Shown: positions 49,295 to 59,229 of the stretch, one piece after another | Position numbering within the stretch: the stretch's first letter is position 1 | Layout: each line of letters opens with the position of its first letter | NCBI RefSeq assembly: GCF_030503435.1 | Contig: NZ_JAUKPO010000025.1 | Span: forward strand, 1-64,000 | Source of the DNA: Rhodocytophaga aerolata | Lineage (GTDB): Bacteria; Bacteroidota; Bacteroidia; Cytophagales; 172606-1 | Direction: 5' to 3' | DNA: 64,000 nt | The notes under the pieces: generated by a model | What the model saw: the letters and a program-made list of their open reading frames with translations, nothing else | Database searches by the model: none | What the model was told of the DNA's origin: nothing | Made by a program: the position numbers and the translations under genes

Positions 49295-50176
49295 ATGAAA
49301 GTAACCATAGATAAGAATTCAGGATATTGTTTTGGAGTAGAGTATGCCATTCAAATGGCAGAAGAGGAAATGGAACACACCGACACCTTGTATTGCCTGG
49401 GAGATATTGTACATAACAGCATGGAGGTAAAAAGGCTGCATGAAAAAGGGCTGCGAATAATTACAAGGGAACAGTTACAGGAATTAAAAGATTGCAAAGT
49501 ATTGATTCGTGCACATGGCGAACCTCCGGAGACTTACCAACTAGCCCTTAAAAATAATATTGAATTAATAGATGCTTCTTGCCCGGTAGTTCTTAAACTA
49601 CAGAACCGTGTAAAACATGCGTACGATAAAATGGCAGAAGTAAAGGGACAGGTTGTAATTTACGGCCAGAAAGGGCATGCCGAAGTAATTGGCCTGACCG
49701 GGCAAACAAGAGATGAAGCTATTGTGGTATCTTCAGAAGAAGACCTGGAAAACATAGATTATGGCCGCCCGGTTACCTTATTTAGCCAGACCACTAAAAG
49801 CACCAAAGGATTTTATAAAATGAAGGATCTGATTGAGTCCAGAATTCAGCAAGAATCCTTACCGGAAAAGGGCGCTTTTTTTGATGCAAATGATAGTATT
49901 TGCCGCCAAGTATCTAACCGTGAGCCACAGTTGCAGAAATTCTCTCATGAACATCAGATCATTATTTTTGTCAGCGGGAAAAAAAGCTCTAATGGAAAAG
50001 CACTTTTTGAAGTTTGCCGCCAGGAAAACCCAAGAAGCTACTTTATAGAAAATGAACTTGAAATAGACTCGGCATGGTTTAAGGCCGGAGATTCGGTAGG
50101 TATTTGTGGAGCTACCTCTACGCCTATGTGGTTAATGGAGAATGTAGCCCGCCACATACGAGACCTGACTGTATAG
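49295..50176 (+). CDS. ispH: 4-hydroxy-3-methylbut-2-enyl diphosphate reductase
   Basis: A 293-residue LytB/IspH, the last enzyme of the MEP isoprenoid pathway, making IPP and DMAPP. The three cluster cysteines are C12 (YCFGVEYAI), C96 (DASCPVV) and C203 (SICRQVSNRE), and H74 and H128 are in the expected active-site contexts. The C-terminal GATSTPMW motif is present. Depends on a reductant such as ferredoxin. Confidence 0.95.
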   Translation: MKVTIDKNSGYCFGVEYAIQMAEEEMEHTDTLYCLGDIVHNSMEVKRLHEKGLRIITREQLQELKDCKVLIRAHGEPPETYQLALKNNIELIDASCPVVLKLQNRVKHAYDKMAEVKGQVVIYGQKGHAEVIGLTGQTRDEAIVVSSEEDLENIDYGRPVTLFSQTTKSTKGFYKMKDLIESRIQQESLPEKGAFFDANDSICRQVSNREPQLQKFSHEHQIIIFVSGKKSSNGKALFEVCRQENPRSYFIENELEIDSAWFKAGDSVGICGATSTPMWLMENVARHIRDLTV

Positions 50177-50288
50177 CGTAAAAATCAAGTATTTTATAGA
50201 TTTCTTCTTTACTGTCTCATCCATTATTATTATCCTATATATTTCTGTAAATGAATGTCTCTTTGGTTTTATTTATAGAAAAATGTAC

Positions 50289-50296
50289 TAATTTTG
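50289..50296 (+). promoter_or_regulatory. nqr operon -7 promoter element
   Basis: TAATTTTG followed by CA is a perfect TAnnTTTG box. A TTTG at 50262-50265 lies 23 nt upstream, slightly longer than the usual spacing. The leader to nqrA at 50341 would be about 40 nt. Confidence 0.6.
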
Positions 50297-50340
50297 CATG
50301 GTTTTATAAAAAACGTTAAGAAGATATAGTATATACACAT

Positions 50341-51705
50341 ATGTCAAAAGTTGTCAAGCTGAACAGGGGTTTGGATATAAAGTTGGCAGGGAAAGCAGAA
50401 AAAAAAATAACGGATGCGCGGCAGCCGGAAACCTTTGCTCTGAAACCCTCCGATTTTATGGGCTTGCAAAGAGCCAAAAACTTGGTAAATGAAGGAGAAA
50501 AGGTAAAAGCTGGTACTCCACTATTTTACGACAAGAAACACGAAAAAGTTAAATTTGTATCTCCTGTAAGCGGGGAAGTAGTAGAGGTAAAGAGAGGCGA
50601 GAAACGCAGGATTCTACAAATTACCATTCTGGCCGATCAGCAGATAGAATATGCATCGTTTCCCAGGTATTCTGCCTCCCAGATTGATGGCTTATCCCGG
50701 GATACTATCCTAGATGCCTTATGCGAAAGCGGCACCTTTGTCAATTTTATTCAGCGTCCGTATGCTATTCTGGCAAATCCGGCAGACACTCCCAAAAATA
50801 TATTCATTTCCGGTTTCGACTCCAGCCCACTGGCTCCCGCTTATGAATTTATCTTTCAAGGGCAAGAGCAATACTTCATGGCAGGATTACAGGCCCTGAC
50901 AAAATTAACACCCGGAAAAGTACACTTAGGTATAAAAGGTGATGCAGAGGTACCACCGGTTTTTGCCCAAGTAAAAGGTATTGAAGTAAACAAATTCTCT
51001 GGTCCGCATCCGGCAGGCAATGTTGGCATTCAGATTCACCATATCAGTCCTATTAATAAAGGCGATACCGTATGGACAATTAATCCGTACGGGGTTATTC
51101 AGATAGGTAAATTATTTCTGGAAGGCCGCTACGATGCCTCCAAGATTATAGCCGTAGCCGGTTCAGAAGTAAAAAATCCTAGCTATTACCGGACATATAT
51201 TGGTGCCAATATTAAGCGCTTTGTCGAGAACAATGTCAAGAGTAATAATGTTAGGTATATATCAGGTAACATCCTTTCAGGTGAGAAGATAGCCGCCGAT
51301 GACTACCTGGGTTTTTACCACAATATGCTTACTGTTATTCCCGAAGGTAATTACTCTGAATTCCTTGGCTGGATCACGCCAGATCCTAAGAAATATAGCT
51401 TTCATAAAGCATTCGGCTTGCTGTCTTTCCTTAGCCCCAACAAAGAATATGTACTGGACACAAATCTTCATGGAGAAGAACGCCCCTTTGTACAAACTGG
51501 AGCCATGGAAAAAGTATTACCAATGGATATATATCCGGTAGTATTACTTAAAGCCATACTTGCCAACGATTACGATGCTATGGAAGCCTTGGGTATTTAT
51601 GAAGTAGCTGAAGAGGACTTTGCGCTGTGTGAATTTATTGATGTGTCTAAGAATGACGTACAGGCCATGATCCGGGAAGGATTAGATATGATAAGAAATA
51701 GTTAA
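50341..51705 (+). CDS. nqrA: Na+-translocating NADH:quinone reductase subunit A
   Basis: A 454-residue peripheral subunit of the Na+-NQR. The N-terminal lipoyl-like barrel (VSPVSGEVVEVKRGEKRR) and the GFDSSPLAPAYEF segment are typical. It begins a five-gene run with nqrB 15 nt downstream. Confidence 0.93.
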   Translation: MSKVVKLNRGLDIKLAGKAEKKITDARQPETFALKPSDFMGLQRAKNLVNEGEKVKAGTPLFYDKKHEKVKFVSPVSGEVVEVKRGEKRRILQITILADQQIEYASFPRYSASQIDGLSRDTILDALCESGTFVNFIQRPYAILANPADTPKNIFISGFDSSPLAPAYEFIFQGQEQYFMAGLQALTKLTPGKVHLGIKGDAEVPPVFAQVKGIEVNKFSGPHPAGNVGIQIHHISPINKGDTVWTINPYGVIQIGKLFLEGRYDASKIIAVAGSEVKNPSYYRTYIGANIKRFVENNVKSNNVRYISGNILSGEKIAADDYLGFYHNMLTVIPEGNYSEFLGWITPDPKKYSFHKAFGLLSFLSPNKEYVLDTNLHGEERPFVQTGAMEKVLPMDIYPVVLLKAILANDYDAMEALGIYEVAEEDFALCEFIDVSKNDVQAMIREGLDMIRNS

Positions 51706-51720
51706 GTTTAATTAGTATAC

Positions 51721-52938
51721 ATGAAAGCGTTACGCAGTTTATTGGATAAACAAAAACCTCACTTCGCTGAAGGAGGCAAGTATGGGAAGTTTCATTACCT
51801 ATTTGAGGCAGCTGAAACTTTTATGTTTGTACCTGATCATACAACTCCTGCCAAAGGGGTGCAGGTACGCGATGCGATTGACCTGAAAAGGTATATGATG
51901 ACCGTAGTAATTGCCATTTTACCAACGCTTTTCTTTGGGATGTGGAATGTAGGGCATCAGCATTACATAGCTACCGGTGAGCAAGCCGATTTTCTAACCA
52001 AATTTTTGTTAGGCGCAAAGTTAGTTTTACCAGTAGTTATTGTAGCTTACACAGCCGGTGGTATTGTAGAGGTAATTTTCTCATTGTGGCGAAAACACCC
52101 CATCAATGAGGGCTTCCTGGTAACAGGTATCCTTATCCCCCTGATTCTGCCTGTTACTATCCCGTTGTGGCAAGTAGCTCTGGGAACGGTGTTTGCCGTA
52201 CTTATTGCGAAAGAAGTATTTGGCGGCACCGGTATGAACATCCTAAACATTGCCATGACCGCCCGTGCATTCTTGTACTTTGCCTATCCAACTGAACTTT
52301 CCGGGAATGTATGGACTTACTTACCTGTAGGTAGTAAAACAGTAGACGGGTACTCCGGGGCTACCGCCTTATCTGTATTAAACGAAGCCTCGGTTGCTGC
52401 CGTAGATGTACAAAATGGAGCCGTAGCTGCCTTAAGCGATTCCTGGTATCCTGACTTATTCTCTTTCGGGAATATGTTCTTTGGAGCCATTCCTGGTTGT
52501 ATTGGCGAAACTTCTACACTAATGTGTTTAATTGGTGCAGCCATTCTGATAATCACAGGTACAGGCAACTGGAAAATTATTTTCAGTGTGTTCGCTGGCG
52601 CTTGGGCCATGGGATTATTATTAAATCTTTTTGCTGCCAATGGTTTAGGAAACGCTTTTTTAGGAGTTCCGGCACACTATCACTTGGTTATGGGTGGCCT
52701 AGCTTTCGGCGCTGTATATATGGCTACGGATCCGGTATCGGCTTCACAAACCGAAACTGGTAAATGGTTTTACGGAGCCCTTATTGGTATTTTTACAGTC
52801 CTGATCAGAGTGTTTAATCCGGCGTATCCGGAAGGAATTATGCTGGCAGTACTGCTAATGAACGTATTTGCCCCGCTTATTGATTATTTTGTAGTAGATG
52901 CTAACAAGAAAAGGAGATTAAAACGTGCGACAGTCTAA
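51721..52938 (+). CDS. nqrB: Na+-translocating NADH:quinone reductase subunit B
   Basis: A 405-residue polytopic subunit that binds riboflavin and a covalent FMN. The attachment motif is SGAT (212-215, flavinylated T215) in DGYSGATALS. About ten membrane segments are visible. The C-terminal end overlaps nqrC by 14 nt. Confidence 0.95.
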   Translation: MKALRSLLDKQKPHFAEGGKYGKFHYLFEAAETFMFVPDHTTPAKGVQVRDAIDLKRYMMTVVIAILPTLFFGMWNVGHQHYIATGEQADFLTKFLLGAKLVLPVVIVAYTAGGIVEVIFSLWRKHPINEGFLVTGILIPLILPVTIPLWQVALGTVFAVLIAKEVFGGTGMNILNIAMTARAFLYFAYPTELSGNVWTYLPVGSKTVDGYSGATALSVLNEASVAAVDVQNGAVAALSDSWYPDLFSFGNMFFGAIPGCIGETSTLMCLIGAAILIITGTGNWKIIFSVFAGAWAMGLLLNLFAANGLGNAFLGVPAHYHLVMGGLAFGAVYMATDPVSASQTETGKWFYGALIGIFTVLIRVFNPAYPEGIMLAVLLMNVFAPLIDYFVVDANKKRRLKRATV

Positions 52939-53662
52939 CGGATATATTATAATGTACGCCACCATACTCACGGTAGTATGTGGTGTATTGCTTGCCGTAG
53001 CTTCAGAAGGCCTGAAGCCTTTACAACAAGCCAATATTGAACTTGAGCAAAAGGAAAGTATTCTCTCATCAGTATTTACCTTAGAAAAAGGTGATGATGT
53101 AGCGGCTATTTATGAGCAACGTGTAAAATCGTATGTAGTAGATGCCAAAGGCAATGTAGTAGACGGAAAAAAGGTAGAAGAGGTAGATGTAGTTGAGGAA
53201 TATAAAAAACCTGTAGAGCAGCGTTTGCTTCCAGTATATGAAATTGTATCTGAAAACGACCCCAACGTAATCGATTCCTATGTATTACCCTTGAGGGGCT
53301 ATGGCTTATGGAATAATATATGGGGTTTTATTGCCTTGGATAAAGATTTAAATACAGTAAAAGGAGTACGATTTGAACATGCTGGAGAAACACCTGGCCT
53401 AGGTGCCCGTATAGCTACGGAGGAAGTACAACAACGCTATGTAGGCAAAAAAATAGCAGATGGTTCTCAAATTGTAGCTGTGCAAATGATGAAAGGCGAA
53501 GGAAATGACTATTCAGATAGCCCGCATAAAGTAGATGGTATGTCCGGCGCTACTATTACTGCTAAAGGACTAAATAATATGCTGACAGAATATTTGAAAG
53601 CGTATGAAAGTTTCTTTAAATCTAAATCTTCTAACAAACAAGCGGTCAACTTAAATAAATAA
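52925..53662 (+). CDS. nqrC: Na+-translocating NADH:quinone reductase subunit C
   Basis: A 245-residue subunit with one N-terminal membrane anchor (about 7-26) and a periplasmic domain that carries the second covalent FMN on T210 of SGAT in [14 protein letters not shown] start, chosen because it lies just inside the end of nqrB and gives a normal anchor. Confidence 0.94.
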   Translation: MRQSNGYIIMYATILTVVCGVLLAVASEGLKPLQQANIELEQKESILSSVFTLEKGDDVAAIYEQRVKSYVVDAKGNVVDGKKVEEVDVVEEYKKPVEQRLLPVYEIVSENDPNVIDSYVLPLRGYGLWNNIWGFIALDKDLNTVKGVRFEHAGETPGLGARIATEEVQQRYVGKKIADGSQIVAVQMMKGEGNDYSDSPHKVDGMSGATITAKGLNNMLTEYLKAYESFFKSKSSNKQAVNLNK

Positions 53663-53664
53663 TT

Positions 53665-54342
53665 ATGGCAGAAGTTGCAGAAAAAAAATCAACAGCCACA
53701 GCTGTTGTAAAAGAAAAATCAGAACCTTTGTTCTCAAAAAAGAACCGGAGACTACTATCTGACCCATTGGACACTAACAATCCTGTAACAGTACAGGTAT
53801 TAGGTATTTGTTCAGCCTTGGCTGTAACAGTAACTATGCAAACTTCGCTAGTAATGGCTTTAGGTCTTACCTTTGTTACGGCTTTTTCTAACTTGTTCAT
53901 TTCCATGCTTAGGAATACCATTCCTTCTCGTATCCGTATTATTGTTCAGCTAGCAATAGTAGCACTATGGGTAATTCTGGTAGACCAGTTTTTAAGAGCT
54001 TATATGTACGATGTTGCCAAAGGTTTATCCGTATATGTAGGGTTGATTATTACTAATTGTATTGTAATGGGACGCCTGGAAGCATATGCGATGGCTAATA
54101 AACCCTGGCCGTCTTTTCTGGATGGATTAGGCAACGGATTAGGGTATGGTGTAATCTTACTTCTGGTAGGTTTTTTCCGGGAGTTGTTTGGTTCAGGTTC
54201 TATATTTGGGTACAAAGTATTTGCTGCTACTGGTTTGCCTTTTCAGGGTAATGGGTTGATGTTATTACCTGCAGGTGCTTGTATTATTGTAGGACTGATT
54301 ATATGGGTACAACGGGCTCGAAACGGGTACTCCGAAGAGTAA
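53665..54342 (+). CDS. nqrD: Na+-translocating NADH:quinone reductase subunit D
   Basis: A 225-residue membrane subunit with six hydrophobic segments and the VFGMS-type [13 protein letters not shown] region shared with NqrE and the RnfA/RnfE family. It starts two bases after nqrC. A 35-residue N-terminal extension is Lys-rich. Confidence 0.94.
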   Translation: MAEVAEKKSTATAVVKEKSEPLFSKKNRRLLSDPLDTNNPVTVQVLGICSALAVTVTMQTSLVMALGLTFVTAFSNLFISMLRNTIPSRIRIIVQLAIVALWVILVDQFLRAYMYDVAKGLSVYVGLIITNCIVMGRLEAYAMANKPWPSFLDGLGNGLGYGVILLLVGFFRELFGSGSIFGYKVFAATGLPFQGNGLMLLPAGACIIVGLIIWVQRARNGYSEE

Positions 54343-54370
54343 GTAATTTTTAAATATTAAAAAAATCCAT

Positions 54371-54988
54371 ATGGAAGGTTTAATAAGTATAGGTATTCGG
54401 TCTATTTTTATAGACAATATGATATTTGCCTACTTTTTAGGCATGTGCTCATATTTGGCTGTATCCAAGAATGTAAAAACAGCTTTTGGCTTAGGTATGG
54501 CTGTTGTGTTTGTATTAGGATTAACCATCCCCTTAAACTGGCTCTTACTACATTATGTACTAAATCCAGGAGCACTATCCTGGACAGGTATTCCTGCATT
54601 AGCTAGTGTTGATTTAAGCTTTTTAAGCTTTATCGTGTTCATTGCCGTTATTGCTGCCTTTGTGCAATTGACTGAAATGGCTGTTGAAAAGTTTACTCCG
54701 GCACTTTATGGGGCTTTAGGTATATTTCTACCTCTGATTGCAGTAAACTGTTCTATTTTAGGAGGCGCTCTGTTTATGCAGGGCCGTCCTTATAATTTAG
54801 CGGAGGCTTCCGTATTTGGCTTTGGCTCGGGTATCGGCTGGTTACTGGCTATTGTCGCTTTAGCGGCTATCCGGGAGAAGCTGAAATATTCAAATGTGCC
54901 CAAACCATTAAGAGGATTAGGGATTACATTTATAATTGTAGGATTGATGTCCTTAGGCTTCCTTAGCTTTATGGGATTTGCCGTATAA
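54371..54988 (+). CDS. nqrE: Na+-translocating NADH:quinone reductase subunit E
   Basis: A 205-residue membrane subunit homologous to NqrD, with [13 protein letters not shown] and [13 protein letters not shown] motifs that carry the conserved cysteines for the intersubunit cluster. Six membrane segments. It ends the nqr run and is followed by a strong terminator; nqrF is not next to it. Confidence 0.94.
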   Translation: MEGLISIGIRSIFIDNMIFAYFLGMCSYLAVSKNVKTAFGLGMAVVFVLGLTIPLNWLLLHYVLNPGALSWTGIPALASVDLSFLSFIVFIAVIAAFVQLTEMAVEKFTPALYGALGIFLPLIAVNCSILGGALFMQGRPYNLAEASVFGFGSGIGWLLAIVALAAIREKLKYSNVPKPLRGLGITFIIVGLMSLGFLSFMGFAV

Positions 54989-55010
54989 TTTAACAGACGT
55001 ATATTGTTAG

Positions 55011-55046
55011 AAAGGCTTTGCTAATGCAGAGCCTTTTTTATTTTTG
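55011..55046 (+). terminator. Intrinsic terminator closing the nqr operon
   Basis: AAAGGCTTTGC (55011-55021) pairs with GCAGAGCCTTT (55026-55036) with one G-U pair and a 4-nt loop, followed by a long T-rich tract. It lies 22 nt after nqrE. Confidence 0.92.
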
Positions 55047-55075
55047 CACTCTTATTCTGATACAGCAAATTATTC

Positions 55076-55657
55076 ATGAATACACTGATTAAATACTTCT
55101 TCAGAGGCTTACTGCTGGTTATTCCCATAGGACTTACTATATATATTTTAGTAGCCGCCGTCAGATGGTTAGATAGCTTATTATCACTAAAATATCCAGG
55201 ATCAGGAATACTGATCATACTCGTTAGCATCACAGCTATCGGATACATTGGTTCTACCCTGATAGCCAAACCTATAGTGGAATTTTTCGAAAAGCTCCTG
55301 AACCGCTTACCGTTGGTACGAATAATTTATTCCTCAGTGAAAGATTTAATTTCTGCTTTTGTAGGTGATAAAAAGAAGTTCAGTCAACCGGTACTTGTTA
55401 CCATCAATAAAGGATCGGACTTGCAAAAATTAGGTTTTATCACACAGGAAGATTTAAGTACTATAGGGATTAAGGAAAAAATAGCCGTATATTTACCTCA
55501 CTCCTACAATTTTTCCGGAGATTTATATATTGTACCCAAAGAGAACGTGGTGCTGATACAAAATTCAGGAGCCGACATCATGAAGTTTATTGTGTCCGGA
55601 GGCGTTACAAGCGTATCAATTGCCCAAGTTGATAACAGTACACATGAGGAAATTTGA
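55076..55657 (+). CDS. DUF502 membrane protein
   Basis: A 193-residue protein with two N-terminal membrane segments (about 8-28 and 45-62) and a soluble C-terminal domain of the DUF502 type (SIYSSVKDLISAF-like, VRIIYSSVKDLISAFVGD). No function is established. The next gene overlaps its 3' end, so the two are probably cotranscribed. Confidence 0.8.
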   Translation: MNTLIKYFFRGLLLVIPIGLTIYILVAAVRWLDSLLSLKYPGSGILIILVSITAIGYIGSTLIAKPIVEFFEKLLNRLPLVRIIYSSVKDLISAFVGDKKKFSQPVLVTINKGSDLQKLGFITQEDLSTIGIKEKIAVYLPHSYNFSGDLYIVPKENVVLIQNSGADIMKFIVSGGVTSVSIAQVDNSTHEEI

Positions 55658-56240
55658 AAGCATCACATTTTGCTGCAAAGTGCCGGATCTGCTTTTCCTG
55701 TTCAAACAAGGAACTTGCTTTAGCAGAAGATATCTTCCAATTTCTACATCACACATATATGGCCTGTTCTGGCTGCTTCTTCTGTTTTGCATTTCTTTTG
55801 AAAGTGTTGGCCAGGACAAATATTTAGTTCTGGACAAACCTGGCCGCATCAAAAGAATCCGCTATTACACCGGAGACGAAATTATCTTCAAACTGAAGGG
55901 AGACAAAACAACCTATAGTACACTTATTCAAGCAGTGAGTGATTCATCTATCCGGGTGAGGGATACAGATATTTCGATAAAAGATATTCGGGCAATTATC
56001 CGGCACAGCGAAAATGGTTTTTTATATCAAGCGTCCCGCATTTTACCCAAAGCCGGCATACTTTATTTTCTGGCCGATACATTTAATCCAATTTTTAGAG
56101 GAGAAAAACCGCACGTATCCCGTTCGGGAGTGGTAGTAGGTAGTACCTTGTTTTTAGGAGGAAATGCTTTAAAGCTATTTAGAAAAAGAACCTTAAAAGT
56201 AAATAATTTCCGGACATTAAAGATTTTACAAACTTTTTAA
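55644..56240 (+). CDS. Secreted hypothetical protein
   Basis: A 198-residue hypothetical that overlaps the DUF502 gene by 14 nt. A hydrophobic segment at about 39-54, ending GQDKY, looks like a late signal sequence or anchor preceded by an unusually long basic N-terminus. The remainder is short beta strands (YYTGDEIIFKLKGDKTTYS) with a Gly-rich hydrophobic patch near the C-terminus. An upstream in-frame start (55590) would overlap more deeply and is less likely. I do not recognise the family. Confidence 0.55.
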   Translation: MRKFESITFCCKVPDLLFLFKQGTCFSRRYLPISTSHIYGLFWLLLLFCISFESVGQDKYLVLDKPGRIKRIRYYTGDEIIFKLKGDKTTYSTLIQAVSDSSIRVRDTDISIKDIRAIIRHSENGFLYQASRILPKAGILYFLADTFNPIFRGEKPHVSRSGVVVGSTLFLGGNALKLFRKRTLKVNNFRTLKILQTF

Positions 56241-56344
56241 AGACTGGGTTATAGGAATCTGAAAGGAACTGCTTGCCCGGTTAGGATATATAATAATTAT
56301 TTTGAAACAACTTATTCCAGTACCAACCCTTATTTATACAAAGT

Positions 56345-57586
56345 ATGTCGGACATCCAAAGCCTACTTTTACATAAGCCTTCCGGAAATATTCAAACCAG
56401 TGTATTATTACCCGCCTCAAAAAGTGAAAGTAACCGAGCCTTAATTATTGATGCGCTTACAAACCATCAGTGCACGTTGCAAAATTTATCTGAAGCGCGG
56501 GACACACAAACGATGCAGCGGTTGTTGCATAGCCAGGAACAAACACTGGATGTAATTGATGCAGGCACCACCATGCGCTTTCTGACTGCATATGTAGCCA
56601 TTACCAATAAAAATAAAATCCTTACCGGCACAGCACGAATGTGCGAAAGGCCGATTTCTATTCTGGTAGATGCGCTGCGAAGCTTAGGAGCCAATATTTC
56701 ATACCTTGCCAAAGAAGGCTTCCCTCCTATTCATATTAAAAGCCTTGTGTATAATGGGGTAAATGAATTAGCTATCCGTGGAGATGTAAGCAGCCAGTAT
56801 ATTTCTGCATTACTCATGATTGCCCCAGCCCTACCCGGTGGGTTAAAGCTGAAACTTACCGGCCATGTTGGCTCCAAGCCATATATCCAGATGACGTTGA
56901 AGCAGATGGAGCATTTCGGTATACACTCTCAATGGAATGACAATATTATTTCTATTTCCAGTCAAACTTATAAACCTGCTACGTTTTGGGTAGAATCCGA
57001 TTGGTCGGCTGCCAGTTATTGGTATAGCATTGTTGCTCTGGCAGAAGATGCAGCAATAGAATTAAGAGGATTAAAACCACACTCGCTGCAAGGCGACAGT
57101 GCCATTGCAGGCATTATGGAACCACTCGGCGTACAATCCACCTTTGTCGAAGGAGGTGTTAGATTGACAAAAACGGCTACTGTAGAAAAGACTTCTGTTG
57201 ATTTTACTCACTGCCCAGACCTTGCCCAGACTGTAGCAGTTATTTGTGCAGCAAAGAATATTCATCTAACCTTAACTGGTATCGAAAGCTTAAAAATAAA
57301 GGAAACCGACCGGGTAAAAGCCCTGCAACAAGAACTAAGTAAGTTCGGAGCTACTTTGCAGGAAACAGGGAAAGAAGTATATGAAGTAACCCGCATAGCT
57401 GATTGGCAACCTACGGCACAACCAGTAACTGTAGAAACATACGACGATCACCGGATGGCAATGGCTTTTGCGCCCCTCGCCCTGCTACAAGACGTTCAGA
57501 TTATGCACCCGCAGGTAGTCGTAAAATCGTATCCCCGCTTCTGGCAGGATCTCAAACAAGCCGGTTTTACCATCACAGAAAACTAA
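56345..57586 (+). CDS. aroA: 3-phosphoshikimate 1-carboxyvinyltransferase
   Basis: A 413-residue EPSP synthase of the shikimate pathway. The first phosphate-binding part reads PASKSESNRALI, followed by DAGTTMRFL and RGDVSSQYISALLM, and the C-terminal ESLKIKETDR and DDHRMAM motifs. All are standard for AroA. aroC lies about 3.5 kb downstream, separated by unrelated genes. Confidence 0.96.
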   Translation: MSDIQSLLLHKPSGNIQTSVLLPASKSESNRALIIDALTNHQCTLQNLSEARDTQTMQRLLHSQEQTLDVIDAGTTMRFLTAYVAITNKNKILTGTARMCERPISILVDALRSLGANISYLAKEGFPPIHIKSLVYNGVNELAIRGDVSSQYISALLMIAPALPGGLKLKLTGHVGSKPYIQMTLKQMEHFGIHSQWNDNIISISSQTYKPATFWVESDWSAASYWYSIVALAEDAAIELRGLKPHSLQGDSAIAGIMEPLGVQSTFVEGGVRLTKTATVEKTSVDFTHCPDLAQTVAVICAAKNIHLTLTGIESLKIKETDRVKALQQELSKFGATLQETGKEVYEVTRIADWQPTAQPVTVETYDDHRMAMAFAPLALLQDVQIMHPQVVVKSYPRFWQDLKQAGFTITEN

Positions 57587-57736
57587 CGTTGTGGGAAACT
57601 GTCTGCATAGCTTAAAAAACAATAAGCAGCTGATACTGATCAAGCGTAGATTAGCCAATTAGTGAGGCGGTTGTTTTTCTTATAAAAAGTTTATAAATAA
57701 CATTAAAAAACCAATAGTACTAAACTGCACAAACCT

Positions 57737-58399
57737 ATGGGAATATTTAGCAGAATTGCCGATATCTTTAAAGCCAATATTAACGACACACTGGACCGCG
57801 CAGAAGATCCGGAGAAAATGATTAAACTGATGGTGGTAGAAATGCAGGAGGCTCTCACAAAATCTACCTCTGCATTAGCTCAGGCAATGGGAAATGAGAA
57901 GCGCCTGGAAAGGCAATACCAGCAACTTCAAAGTTCGTCAGAAGATATGCAAAGCAAGGCTATAACTGCTCTAAAAGCAGGCAATGAATCGCTAGCTAAA
58001 ACGGCTCTGGTAAAAAAATCACAGGTAGACACCCAGCTGGCTCAGTACAAACAGATGTATGAATCGGCTAGTGCTACCACTGCACAAATGCGCGCGCAAG
58101 TAGATAAGTTGAAAGCAAAACTCGACGAAGCCCGCATGAAAGAATCTACCCTGATAGCCCGTAGCCAGCAAGCCAAAGCACAAACACAAATTGCTAAAAG
58201 TCTGGGGGGTTTCGACGACAATGCTTTTGCCAAATTTGATAAATTCGAACAGAAGGTGTTAAAATCAGAAGCAGAGGCACAGGCATTTACTGAACTCTCA
58301 TCGTCTAACACCAGTCTTGACGATCAGTTTGCCGAACTACAGCAGAACAATCAGGTAGATGATGAACTAGCCAAGTTAAAAGCTCTGCTGAATAAATAG
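57737..58399 (+). CDS. PspA/IM30 family membrane-stress protein
   Basis: A 220-residue, almost fully helical coiled-coil protein starting MGIFSRIADIFKANINDTLD and DRAEDPEKMI, the typical PspA/Vipp1 N-terminus. Members form ESCRT-III-like rods that stabilise the inner membrane. It is followed after 83 nt by a YbjN-like gene on the same strand. Confidence 0.92.
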   Translation: MGIFSRIADIFKANINDTLDRAEDPEKMIKLMVVEMQEALTKSTSALAQAMGNEKRLERQYQQLQSSSEDMQSKAITALKAGNESLAKTALVKKSQVDTQLAQYKQMYESASATTAQMRAQVDKLKAKLDEARMKESTLIARSQQAKAQTQIAKSLGGFDDNAFAKFDKFEQKVLKSEAEAQAFTELSSSNTSLDDQFAELQQNNQVDDELAKLKALLNK

Positions 58400-58482
58400 C
58401 CAAAACAGTTGCTTCATTGGTAGACTTTTAAACTACTCTCTTACGTACTTCTAATTTATCTTTCACTCAATATCCCAACCCT

Positions 58483-58920
58483 ATGCCTAAGTTTGCCTTA
58501 CTAAAAGATGGTGTAAACGAAACATTGATTAAAGCCACCCAAACCAAAATAGCTTCTTATCTGTCACGCTTGTTTGATGAGCAAGAACTGGTAATTGTAG
58601 ATGGCTTATATGCATTCACTTTTGGCACTGTACAAATAGAAGTACAGGTAATTTCCTGGCATTCAGAAGACGTACTGGTAAAGGTATTTTCTTATCTGGC
58701 CCAGGATGTAACTCTTACAAAAGAAATGTCGGAAGAATTATTACGATTAAACTCTACGCTGTCTTTTGGAAGTTTTGGCATTACCTTCGATAATTCGGTA
58801 GTCTTCTCTTATTCTCTGGCAGGAGCCAATATAGATTTTAACGAATTTTCAGCGGCCATTCAGACGGTAGCTACCATTGCCGACGAGTATGACGAAAAAA
58901 TTCAATCGCAAAAAGTGTAA
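58483..58920 (+). CDS. YbjN-like / chaperone-fold protein
   Basis: A 145-residue soluble protein with the alternating strands and helices of the YbjN/type III secretion chaperone-like fold (LVIVDGLYAF, IEVQVISWHSEDVLVKVFS, LLRLNSTLSFGSFGI). Function unknown; YbjN relatives are often linked to stress responses. Its place after pspA suggests a shared operon. Confidence 0.65.
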   Translation: MPKFALLKDGVNETLIKATQTKIASYLSRLFDEQELVIVDGLYAFTFGTVQIEVQVISWHSEDVLVKVFSYLAQDVTLTKEMSEELLRLNSTLSFGSFGITFDNSVVFSYSLAGANIDFNEFSAAIQTVATIADEYDEKIQSQKV

Positions 58921-58983
58921 TGGCTGTATGAGTTTATAAGATACCTGTATCAGCTGCTAGGTACTCTGCCTGCTATAAAAAAA

Positions 58984-59018
58984 CAAAAGCCTCCAGACCG
59001 GAGGCTTTTGCATAGGAA
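58984..59018. terminator. Terminator between the YbjN-like gene and a small reverse ORF
   Basis: An 11-bp perfect stem (58984-58994 with 59000-59010) with a 5-nt loop. The long U-tract lies on the minus strand, so it terminates leftward transcription best; it may also serve the rightward gene. Confidence 0.88.
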
Positions 59019-59034
59019 TAAGTTTATTCAATAA

Positions 59035-59229
59035 TTAGTTTATGCTGACTGAAGAAAAACAAGTATGTAGAATGGCTGAATATGTTTGTCCAAACTTTTC
59101 GTAACACCACGCTTTTAATATTTTTATTTCTTCATTAATAAGGGAGGCAATAGCTTTTCTTAATTCCTTTTCAAATAGCCTCTTGTCAAAGCTTACTTTT
59201 TGCAGAATCATTTTCATGTACTCTAACAT
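59035..59229 (-). CDS. Small hypothetical protein
   Basis: A 64-codon ORF, possibly starting internally at MKMILQKVSFDKRLF. It is helical and charged (FEKELRKAIASLINEEIKI) with an aromatic LKAWCYEKFGQ segment. This resembles, as far as I recall, short hypotheticals from Bacteroidota. It is supported by the good minus-strand terminator directly behind it. No function known. Confidence 0.5.
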   Translation of the reverse strand: MLEYMKMILQKVSFDKRLFEKELRKAIASLINEEIKILKAWCYEKFGQTYSAILHTCFSSVSIN

